From positions 1 through 5,671 of the forward strand of contig CANRHG010000126.1 of NCBI GenBank assembly GCA_947630385.1: a stretch of DNA of 5,671 bases, in the 5' to 3' direction. Shown here one piece after another: positions 1 through 4,930 of this stretch. Every line of letters starts with the position of its first letter. Positions within the stretch are counted from its first letter, which is position 1. Under the pieces are notes generated by a model, which was not told the origin of the DNA, ran no database searches, and saw only the letters and a program-made list of their open reading frames with translations. A program made the translations under genes and the position numbers. This DNA is from an uncultured Eubacteriaceae bacterium. GTDB lineage: Bacteria > Bacillota > Clostridia > Eubacteriales > Eubacteriaceae.

Positions 1-764
1 GCGACGGCTTCGACCTCACTGGCCACTTCCCCGCCTTCAAAGCTCACCGTGGCTCCGCCGTTTTCATCGTAAGACGATCCCGAACGCAAAAATCCGCTAA
101 AGGACAACAGCAGCGTCATGATGATGGCGGTGATCACCCCGCCAACGACCGCGCCGAGAAGGGCGGTCCTAAACCCACCCGAGCTCTTCTTTGTCGCTTC
201 TACCGGCGCTTCGGGAATGCGCCAGTTTCCGGAAGAACGTGGCTCACGGGTGAAGTCCGGTTCCTCGGTCCTGGGTCTTTGTCCGTAAGTATAATCACCC
301 GAAGGCCGCGTATCGCGAGCGTAGCCCGGTTCTTCGATTCTGGGACTTTGCCCGTAATCGTTAAAAGACTGTCTCCCGTCTAAAGGACCCGTCTCTACGG
401 AGCTTTGCCCGTAACTGTAATCGTTAAAAGGCTGCTCCCCATCTAAAGGACCCGTCTCTACGGAGCCCTGCCCGTAACCGTAATCGTTAAAAGGCTGCTC
501 TCCGTCTAAAGGTCCCGTTTCCACAGTGGAGCTTTGCCCATAATCTTCGTTGGGGGTAGGACCCGTATCCCCGGTTGCTTGTACGTAATCCCCGGAAGAC
601 GGTAAAGCGCTTATAGATCCCGGCTCTTCGGCCCTGGGACTTTGTTCGTAGTCTCCTAAAGACCGCACTTCCTTTTCGGGCTGCGGCTCTTCGGTCCTGG
701 GTTTTTGTTCGTAATCGTAATCGGTAAAATATTTTTCTCTGGAATTCGGATCAAAATTATCCAA
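1..764 (-). CDS. htrA: HtrA/DegP-like membrane-anchored serine protease, N-terminal part (runs off left edge)
   Basis: The 254 visible residues form three parts. Residues 1-180 are a hydrophilic, Tyr/Pro/Glu-rich, probably disordered cytoplasmic tail made of degenerate ~20-residue repeats. Residues 181-198 are a linker with a KK pair. Residues about 199-222 are one membrane segment rich in Ala, Val, Gly, Ile and Leu. The first extracellular residues follow and end in EVEAVA, which resembles the stretch just before the protease domain of Gram-positive HtrA proteins. The trypsin-like and PDZ domains would lie beyond the left edge, so the catalytic triad cannot be checked. I chose the TTG start at 762-764 because a strong Shine-Dalgarno lies 5 bases upstream; an in-frame GTG three codons earlier overlaps that site. 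The gene follows walJ by 19 bases on the same strand, the order seen for walJ (yycJ) and htrA-type genes in many Firmicutes. The family call rests on this order and architecture, not on catalytic residues; another single-pass protein is possible. Confidence 0.72.
   Translation of the reverse strand, partial: MDNFDPNSREKYFTDYDYEQKPRTEEPQPEKEVRSLGDYEQSPRAEEPGSISALPSSGDYVQATGDTGPTPNEDYGQSSTVETGPLDGEQPFNDYGYGQGSVETGPLDGEQPFNDYSYGQSSVETGPLDGRQSFNDYGQSPRIEEPGYARDTRPSGDYTYGQRPRTEEPDFTREPRSSGNWRIPEAPVEATKKSSGGFRTALLGAVVGGVITAIIMTLLLSFSGFLRSGSSYDENGGATVSFEGGEVASEVEAV
225..713 (-). repeat. Eight degenerate ~20-residue tandem repeats in the HtrA N-terminal tail
   Basis: Repeat units begin at Tyr18, 39, 60, 75, 97, 118, 137 and 160 of the protein, each opening Y-x-Q. 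In window coordinates the units are about 651-713, 588-650, 543-587, 477-542, 414-476, 357-413, 288-356 and 225-287. Units 1, 2, 7 and 8 carry a PRxEEP core (type A). Units 4, 5 and 6 carry VETGPLDG followed by FNDY (type B). Unit 3 is short and intermediate. The order A-A-x-B-B-B-A-A suggests that type B expanded in the middle of an older type A array. Confidence 0.85.
359..547. repeat. Three 63-base direct repeats (type B units)
   Basis: Read on the plus strand, near-identical copies each begin with CGTTAAAAG at 359, 422 and 485, a spacing of exactly 63 bases. By eye, copies 1 and 2 differ at about 8 of 63 positions. Copy 3 is more diverged and has one extra codon (Thr80). The period is a multiple of three, so copy-number change would keep the htrA reading frame. 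Confidence 0.85.
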
Positions 765-769
765 ATATA

Positions 770-778
770 CCACCTCTT
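770..778 (-). promoter_or_regulatory. Shine-Dalgarno site of the HtrA-like gene
   Basis: AAGAGGTGG on the minus strand lies 5 bases before the TTG start at 764. It sits in the 19-base gap after the walJ stop. It decides the start, because the upstream in-frame GTG falls inside it. Confidence 0.75.
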
Positions 779-783
779 TTCTA

Positions 784-1581
784 CTACAAGGTATGAAGCT
801 GTCCGAGCTTGTCGCGCCCGGCGATTTCCAGATTTACGTCGCTTTTTACCTTGATTTGTTGGCTCGACAACACGTTTTCGGCAGTCTGATAGCACAGGTA
901 AGGCAGGTTGTTCTCCCTTGACAGGTGTGCGAGCACGATGTGTTCGGTCCCGCCGCGTACCAGATCGCAGGCAAAGCCCGCGGAGGTCTGGTTGTCGAGA
1001 TGGCCGAACTCTCCGGCGATACGCCGCTTAAGATGGTAGGGGTACGGCCCGGTCTCGAGCATGCCCGTGTCGTGGTTGGATTCGAGCACGACGAGCTTAC
1101 ACCCGGGAAGCTCCTGTTTCATCCCCGGCGTGATGATTCCGGTATCCGTGGCGATCCCCAGGCGGCTTTTTCCGTCGTCGATCGTAAAGCCCACGGGAGC
1201 GGCCGCGTCGTGCGAGGTCTCAAAGGCCTTGATCTGAAGATCTCCGAGCACGAACGGGTCGTTTTCGAAGAGCCTAATGTTTTCGGGCTTTAACTTACCG
1301 ATGTTAAAGCGTCCGTTGTAGATGGCTTCCCACGTCTTCCCGTTGGCGTAGATCGGCAGATCAAAGCGCCTCGAAAGAACGCCCGCGGCGGAGATATGAT
1401 CCGTGTGTTCGTGCGTGATCAGTATCCCGTCGAGGTCTTTTGCCTCCTGGCCGATCCCGGCCAGGGCCTTTTGGACTTTTCGCCCGTTCTTTCCGGCGTC
1501 TACCAGAAAGCGGGTCGAGCCGCTCTTGACGAACAGGCTGTTACCGGAACTCCCACTAAAAAGACTGCAAAATTCTATCAT
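784..1581 (-). CDS. walJ: WalJ/YycJ-type metallo-beta-lactamase-fold hydrolase
   Basis: This 265-residue protein has the full length of the WalJ (YycJ) family and its typical start, FCSLFSGSSGNS at residues 4-15. The metal-binding motif HEHTDH is at residues 57-62 (His57, His59, Asp61, His62), with further ligand candidates at His124 (SHD), Asp146 (ATDTG) and His219 (LAHLS). The LESNHD stretch at 166-171 and GHLDN at 193-197 are characteristic of this family. Family members are cytoplasmic, two-metal beta-CASP-like or MBL nucleases; B. subtilis YycJ has been linked to DNA repair, and walJ genes usually accompany the WalRK cell-wall two-component system. The ATG at 1579-1581 has a modest AAAGG Shine-Dalgarno 7 bases upstream. 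The gene follows the murA terminator and precedes the HtrA-like gene by 19 bases, so walJ and htrA probably form a two-gene transcript. The exact substrate in this organism is unknown. Confidence 0.92.
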   Translation of the reverse strand: MIEFCSLFSGSSGNSLFVKSGSTRFLVDAGKNGRKVQKALAGIGQEAKDLDGILITHEHTDHISAAGVLSRRFDLPIYANGKTWEAIYNGRFNIGKLKPENIRLFENDPFVLGDLQIKAFETSHDAAAPVGFTIDDGKSRLGIATDTGIITPGMKQELPGCKLVVLESNHDTGMLETGPYPYHLKRRIAGEFGHLDNQTSAGFACDLVRGGTEHIVLAHLSRENNLPYLCYQTAENVLSSQQIKVKSDVNLEIAGRDKLGQLHTL

Positions 1582-1589
1582 CGTCTAAC

Positions 1590-1623
1590 CTTTATTTACT
1601 ATAAATCATGAGATTAAAAACAA
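1590..1623 (-). promoter_or_regulatory. Possible promoter or control element upstream of walJ
   Basis: murA ends in a strong terminator, so walJ should need its own promoter in the 46 bases left. The best -10-like hexamer on the minus strand is TATAGT (1598-1603), with TTGTTT (1618-1623) only 14 bases upstream, which is short. A start about 7 bases below TATAGT would fall inside the AAAGG ribosome site, so this assignment is weak. The 15-base stretch at 1590-1604 recurs upstream of the primosome operon. Confidence 0.3.
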
Positions 1624-1626
1624 CTT

Positions 1627-1655
1627 AAAAAAAGCGGACGTTTAAGTCCGCTTTT
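1627..1655 (-). terminator. Intrinsic terminator of murA
   Basis: On the minus strand a 10-bp perfect stem (AAAAGCGGAC paired with GTCCGCTTTT, core GCGGAC/GTCCGC) with a 6-base loop is followed by a run of seven T. It begins 2 bases after the murA stop codon. The opposite strand has only four T followed by AATTA, so termination in that direction would be weaker, and no plus-strand gene needs it. Confidence 0.93.
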
Positions 1656-1657
1656 AA

Positions 1658-2917
1658 TTATACTTCTTTTCTTTCGATCACCGCGCCAAGGCTGCGCAGG
1701 TTCTTATCAAAATCTTCATATCCTCGGTCGATGTAGTGGATGTTGCTCACCCTCGTGAACCCGTCGGCCACGAGCCCGGCCAGTACCATGGCCGCCCCGG
1801 CCCTCAGGTCGGTGGCCCGTACCTGGGTTCCGGAAAGCTGGTCCGTTCCCTGGATCACGCAGGTCCGGTCTTTGACCGTCGCGTCGGCGCCCATACGCCG
1901 GAGTTCTTCGATGTACTTGAACCGGTTCTCGAAGATGCTCTCTTCGATGATCGACACCCCGTCGGCGAGCATCATCAGTATGGCAATGGGTTGTTGCAGG
2001 TCGGTCGGAAAGCCCGGGTAGGGTAGGGTCTTTACGTCGGCCGACTTGAACGGGCGCTTGCCCCGTACGCGGATGCCAAAGCCCTCGTTGATCACTTCTA
2101 CGCCCATCTCGCGAAGCTTTGAGGTGAGTGCCTCCATATGTTTGGGAATGGCGTTTTTGATCAAAACGTCCACATCGGTCAGCGCCGCCGCGATCATGTA
2201 GGTGCCGGTGGCGATCTGGTCGGGGATGACGTTGTAGTCGCAGCCGTGGAGTTTTTTCACCCCCCGGATCTTGATCGTATCGGTCCCCGCGCCCTTGATG
2301 TTGGCACCCATGTGGTTTAAAAAGTTGGCGATGTCGACGACGTGCGGCTCCTTGGCCGCGTTTTCGATGACCGTCTCGCCTTCGGCCAGTACGGCGGCAA
2401 GCATGATGTTGATCGTCGCGCCGACCGAGACGAAATCAAGGTAGATCCGAGCCCCCTTTAGTTTTTCGGCTTCGACCGAGATCGCGCCGTGGACGTTTTC
2501 GATCTTCGCACCGAGGGCGCGAAAACCCTTGAGGTGAAGGTCGATCGGCCGGTCGCCGATGGAGCAGCCTCCCGGCAGCGGGACGATCGCCTTTTTGTAA
2601 CGCCCGAGCAGGGCCCCGATCAGGTAGTATGAGGCGCGCATCTCACTGATCTCGTCTTCGTACGGGCTGCAGTCGTAGTCGCAAAGCCCTTTGGAGTTGA
2701 TCGTCAGGACGTCCCCGTCGCGCTCGAAGGTCACGCCCAGTTTCTTTAAGATTTTTTTGTATTTTACGACGTCGTTGATGTTTGGCACGTTTTCGATCGT
2801 AAAGACGTCCGAACACAACAGCGTCGCCGGTATGATCCCTAAGACGGCGTTTTTGGCTCCGGTGACGTTGATCTCACCTTCGAGTTTATGGCCGCCTTCG
2901 ATTTCGTAAATTTCCAT
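1658..2917 (-). CDS. murA: UDP-N-acetylglucosamine 1-carboxyvinyltransferase (MurA)
   Basis: MurA transfers enolpyruvate from phosphoenolpyruvate to UDP-GlcNAc, the first committed cytoplasmic step of peptidoglycan synthesis. At 419 residues the protein is full length for the EPSP-synthase-like two-domain fold. Visible active-site landmarks are Lys22-Asn23 (AKNA), Arg94, the mobile loop PGGCSIGDRP with Cys118 (the fosfomycin-target cysteine, Cys115 in E. coli) and Arg123, SVGAT at 164-168, PGFPTD with Asp306, FENR with Glu330 and Arg332, Asp370 and Arg372 in ATDLRAG, and IDRGYE with Arg398. Because Cys rather than Asp is present at 118, the enzyme is expected to be fosfomycin-sensitive at the target level. 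The ATG at 2915-2917 has a GAGGAA ribosome site close upstream. The gene has its own extended -10 promoter and its own terminator, so it is probably monocistronic. Firmicutes often carry two MurA paralogues; I cannot tell which type this is. Confidence 0.97.
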   Translation of the reverse strand: MEIYEIEGGHKLEGEINVTGAKNAVLGIIPATLLCSDVFTIENVPNINDVVKYKKILKKLGVTFERDGDVLTINSKGLCDYDCSPYEDEISEMRASYYLIGALLGRYKKAIVPLPGGCSIGDRPIDLHLKGFRALGAKIENVHGAISVEAEKLKGARIYLDFVSVGATINIMLAAVLAEGETVIENAAKEPHVVDIANFLNHMGANIKGAGTDTIKIRGVKKLHGCDYNVIPDQIATGTYMIAAALTDVDVLIKNAIPKHMEALTSKLREMGVEVINEGFGIRVRGKRPFKSADVKTLPYPGFPTDLQQPIAILMMLADGVSIIEESIFENRFKYIEELRRMGADATVKDRTCVIQGTDQLSGTQVRATDLRAGAAMVLAGLVADGFTRVSNIHYIDRGYEDFDKNLRSLGAVIERKEV

Positions 2918-2937
2918 ATCTTCCTCGTTAAGAGCTT

Positions 2938-2969
2938 ATTATAACACGTTGTTTTATCTACATTTTCAA
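2938..2969 (-). promoter_or_regulatory. Probable murA promoter (extended -10)
   Basis: On the minus strand TATAAT (2938-2943) is preceded by TGT (2944-2946), giving a perfect extended -10 element. A TTGAAA hexamer lies at 2964-2969, but the 20-base spacing is longer than optimal, so the TGn motif probably compensates. Transcription would start near 2931, leaving a leader of about 14 bases with the GAGGAA site. Confidence 0.7.
2954..2962 (+). promoter_or_regulatory. Possible DnaA-box-like 9-mer
   Basis: TTATCTACA differs at one position from the bacterial DnaA box TTATCCACA. It lies within the spacer of the murA promoter and upstream of a primosome operon. It is a single site in AT-rich DNA with no cluster of further boxes, so it may be chance. 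Confidence 0.25.
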
Positions 2970-2978
2970 CCAAATGTA
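2959..2978. repeat. Inverted repeat overlapping the murA -35 region
   Basis: TACATTT (2959-2965) and AAATGTA (2972-2978) form a perfect 7-base dyad around a 6-base spacer. It covers the only -35-like hexamer of the murA promoter, which is a plausible operator position. There is no T-run on either side, so it is not a terminator. Confidence 0.5.
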
Positions 2979-2991
2979 AAACTTCCGTAAC
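2975..2991 (+). promoter_or_regulatory. Candidate WalR-type direct-repeat box
   Basis: TGTAAA, five bases (ACTTC), then CGTAAC matches the WalR (YycF) consensus TGTWAH-N5-TGTWAH at 11 of 12 defined positions. The one mismatch is C for T at the first position of the second half-site. It lies about 45-60 bases upstream of the predicted murA transcription start and about 105 bases before the primosome operon. Confidence 0.35.
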
Positions 2992-3024
2992 AATCCGGTA
3001 CCGATTTCCCGTTTTTACAGCCTA

Positions 3025-3050
3025 AAGCTTTATTATAGTAAATAAAGCTT
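3025..3050. repeat. Inverted repeat overlapping the primosome promoter -35 region
   Basis: AAGCTTTATT (3025-3034) and AATAAAGCTT (3041-3050) are a perfect 10-base dyad around a 6-base spacer. The right arm runs into the region where the -35 of the downstream promoter should lie. The spacing and dimensions suit a dimeric repressor. As RNA it could form only an AU-rich hairpin. Confidence 0.6.
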
Positions 3051-3076
3051 AAATTTTTATAAAAATATGCTATAAT
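3048..3076 (+). promoter_or_regulatory. Probable promoter of the primosome operon (extended -10)
   Basis: TATAAT (3071-3076) preceded by TGC (3068-3070) is a perfect extended -10 element. The -35 position at 17-base spacing is CTTAAA (3048-3053), only a 3 of 6 match. Transcription would begin near 3083, just 13 bases before the ATG at 3096. Confidence 0.7.
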
Positions 3077-3095
3077 AAAAAAGCATAATAGCGCC

Positions 3096-3962
3096 ATGAA
3101 CAGATTTTGTTTTTATTCCAAAGAAGACGAAGGCCGTACGGTCGTCGACAATACCTTCATCACCGACTACATGCCCCTCGCCCGGGCCGACCAGATCAAG
3201 GTCTACCTCTTCGGGCTCATGCAGACCCAGCAAAACGCCGAGGACTCCTACACGATCGAGCAGATGGCGGAGATCCTGGATCTGTCCGAAAGCGACATCC
3301 AAAAGGCGATCGGCTACTGGCAGGACCAGGGCCTGATCGAGTACTACGAAGGCGGGACCGAGGCCACGATCACCTACTTAAATTGTAAGAAAAAAGAAAC
3401 ACCAGTTAAAACGTCCGAGCCGGACGAACTGGGCGAAGTCATCGAAAAATGCCAGGCCATGTTCAAGGTGCCCCTGGCAAGTCACCAAAAGAGCGACATC
3501 GAGCACTGGTACAACGACTACGGCTTTACCGGAGAGACGATCGCCTACGTCTTTAACTACTCACTCGAGCGGCTCGAAGGAAGACAGGTGGCTTCTTCGG
3601 CCAAGAGCAACTATATCAAGAAAGTGGCCGAGGACTGGCACCAGAACGGGATAAAGACCCTCAAAGAAGCCATTGATTACGTCAGCGCGAACTCGGTCGA
3701 AAACCAGTTTTTGTACAAGGTCCTGTCGATGCTCGGCATCAGAAACCGCGACATCATGGAAAACGACCGCAGGCTGTACAAAAAGTGGACCACGGAGATG
3801 GGCCTTACGGGCGACGATATCCTGAGGGCGGCCGAGACCTGCCCCAAACCGAACATGAACTATCTGGACGGGATCTTAAAACGCCCGGCCACGAAACCGA
3901 AAAAGACGCCTAAGAAGACCATCGACGTGAGCCTTTATAAAAAAGAACTGGAACAGATATGA
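3096..3962 (+). CDS. DnaD/DnaB-like primosomal (helicase-loading) protein
   Basis: The 288-residue protein fits the Firmicutes DnaB/DnaD primosomal family, which remodels DNA and recruits the replicative helicase with its loader at oriC or restarted forks. Residues about 17-95 look like the N-terminal winged-helix domain (TVVDNTFITDYMP, then KVYLFGLMQ and an IEQMAEILDLS helix pair). Two DDBH2-type helical domains follow. The first, about 112-192, carries the YxxxIxxxW signature as Tyr173, Val177 and Trp181. The second, about 200-265, carries Tyr256 and Ile260 without the Trp. A basic Lys/Pro tail (266-275) may contact DNA. One winged helix plus two DDBH2 domains and a following dnaI-like gene make it the probable functional equivalent of B. 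subtilis DnaB rather than DnaD, but the subtype is inferred. The ATG has no recognisable Shine-Dalgarno; nearby alternatives would remove conserved N-terminal residues. The stop overlaps the next start by 4 bases. Confidence 0.88.
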   Translation: MNRFCFYSKEDEGRTVVDNTFITDYMPLARADQIKVYLFGLMQTQQNAEDSYTIEQMAEILDLSESDIQKAIGYWQDQGLIEYYEGGTEATITYLNCKKKETPVKTSEPDELGEVIEKCQAMFKVPLASHQKSDIEHWYNDYGFTGETIAYVFNYSLERLEGRQVASSAKSNYIKKVAEDWHQNGIKTLKEAIDYVSANSVENQFLYKVLSMLGIRNRDIMENDRRLYKKWTTEMGLTGDDILRAAETCPKPNMNYLDGILKRPATKPKKTPKKTIDVSLYKKELEQI

Positions 3963-4930
3963 ACCGCGAAGTGCTTGAGATCATCGAAGAACGCCGCCGC
4001 AAAAACGAGAGTGACCGGCTCGACCGGCTGAGGGATCTGGAAGAGCGTTCGCCGAAATTTCGGGACCTCGAGAGCCGGCAAAACGCGCTTTACGCCCGGG
4101 CCTCCCTCGAACGCGTTCGAGGTGAGCTCACGGCTTACGAGCGTACGATAAAAAAGGCCAAGGCCATCGACCTTGAAAAAAAGCAAGTCTTAGCCGAGCT
4201 CGGACTTTCGCCCGACTACCTGGAGGTACGCTACACCTGCCCGTACTGTCAGGACCGGGGTTTTTTAAAAAACGGCGAAAAATGCCGCTGTTTTAAGGAA
4301 CTCTTAAGGCAGAGGTATTATAATAGATATGACCTGACCGAATACGTCAAGGAAGAAAACTTCGGCACGCTCGACGAGAGCCTGTTTTCGGATTCTTCCG
4401 ACGTCGGCGGGATCACGCCCAGGCAACTGCTTAGGATGAACGCGAACTACCTGTGGCGTTTTTGTAAAGAATTTAACGAAGTCACAAAATCGGTCTACTT
4501 GAGCGGACCGGTCGGGACCGGAAAGACCTTTCTCGTCAACTGCGTCGTCAACGAGCTTTTAAAAGACGGGATCGGCCCGATCTACCTGTCCGCGCCCAAT
4601 TTGATACTCTTGCTGTACGAAGACGTGCGAAGCAACCTAAACCGTTACCTGCGGGATTTCATCGACTCAAAACTCCTGATCATCGATGACCTCGGGACGG
4701 AGACGCAGTCCAACTTCAGCAAGAACATGCTCTCTCAGATCGTCGACGAGCGCCAGCTTAAAAAACACCCGACGATCATCACCTCGAACTACCCGGTCGA
4801 TGAACTGAGCAGGCATTACCCCGAACGTATGGCCAGTAGAATCCAGGGATTTTACCAGGCCTTGAATTTTGTTGGAGAGGACCTTAGAATCGTAAAGAGA
4901 CAGAGAAATTTAATGAAGGAGGACGGATGA
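3959..4930 (+). CDS. dnaI: DnaI/DnaC-type AAA+ replicative helicase loader
   Basis: This 323-residue ATPase resembles B. subtilis DnaI (about 311 residues), which binds the hexameric helicase and loads it onto single-stranded DNA. Residues 1-80 are highly charged and helical, with likely coiled coil (Arg/Glu-rich). A zinc-binding module follows: Cys94-x2-Cys97 and Cys109-x-Cys111. The AAA+ domain has Walker A GPVGTGKT at 183-190 (Lys189, Thr190), Walker B LLIIDDLG with Asp243-Asp244, a sensor 1 Asn277 in IITSN, and an ERMASRI segment at 289-295 with arginine-finger candidates Arg290 and Arg294. The terminal NFVGEDLR is typical of the family. The ATG overlaps the upstream stop as ATGA and has only a weak GGA ribosome site, which suggests coupled translation. 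The product probably works with the preceding DnaD/DnaB-like protein. IstB-type transposition ATPases share this fold, but the zinc module and gene partner favour DnaI. Confidence 0.93.
   Translation: MNREVLEIIEERRRKNESDRLDRLRDLEERSPKFRDLESRQNALYARASLERVRGELTAYERTIKKAKAIDLEKKQVLAELGLSPDYLEVRYTCPYCQDRGFLKNGEKCRCFKELLRQRYYNRYDLTEYVKEENFGTLDESLFSDSSDVGGITPRQLLRMNANYLWRFCKEFNEVTKSVYLSGPVGTGKTFLVNCVVNELLKDGIGPIYLSAPNLILLLYEDVRSNLNRYLRDFIDSKLLIIDDLGTETQSNFSKNMLSQIVDERQLKKHPTIITSNYPVDELSRHYPERMASRIQGFYQALNFVGEDLRIVKRQRNLMKEDG
4916..4922 (+). promoter_or_regulatory. Strong Shine-Dalgarno site within the 3' end of dnaI
   Basis: AAGGAGG lies 4 bases before the ATG at 4927 and inside the last codons of dnaI. 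The next gene can therefore be translated by independent initiation as well as by coupling. It is the strongest ribosome site in this operon. Confidence 0.8.

Noticed and set aside
656..895. Minus-strand 79-codon open frame rich in Arg and Lys across the walJ-htrA junction
   Set aside because: It is a shifted-frame shadow overlapping the end of walJ and the start of the HtrA-like gene. Its apparent composition is the repeat tail read out of frame.
925..1293. Plus-strand 122-codon open frame opposite walJ
   Set aside because: It lies entirely antisense to a well-supported gene, has no family features, and is explained by GC-biased codon positions.
2992..3006. Symmetry around GGTACC in the divergent gap
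   Set aside because: The centre is an 8-base palindrome, but the outer AATC/GATT arms are offset by one base, so it is an imperfect and short dyad that chance can explain.
3014..3039. TTTACA (3014-3019) with TATAGT (3034-3039) as a second plus-strand promoter
   Set aside because: The hexamers are good, but the 14-base spacing is too short for a normal housekeeping promoter. It is kept only as part of the shared-motif finding.
3057..3302. Minus-strand 81-codon open frame over the start of the primosomal gene
   Set aside because: It is antisense to conserved coding sequence and has no promoter, ribosome site or recognisable motif.
4261..4273. T6A6 run as a sign of a broken dnaI gene
   Set aside because: The reading frame continues intact through the zinc cysteines, Walker motifs and natural C terminus, so no frameshift error is present.
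4319..4324. TATAAT inside dnaI as an internal promoter
   Set aside because: The AT-rich patch encodes RYYNRY in a well-supported gene, and no suitable -35 or downstream start in frame supports initiation there.
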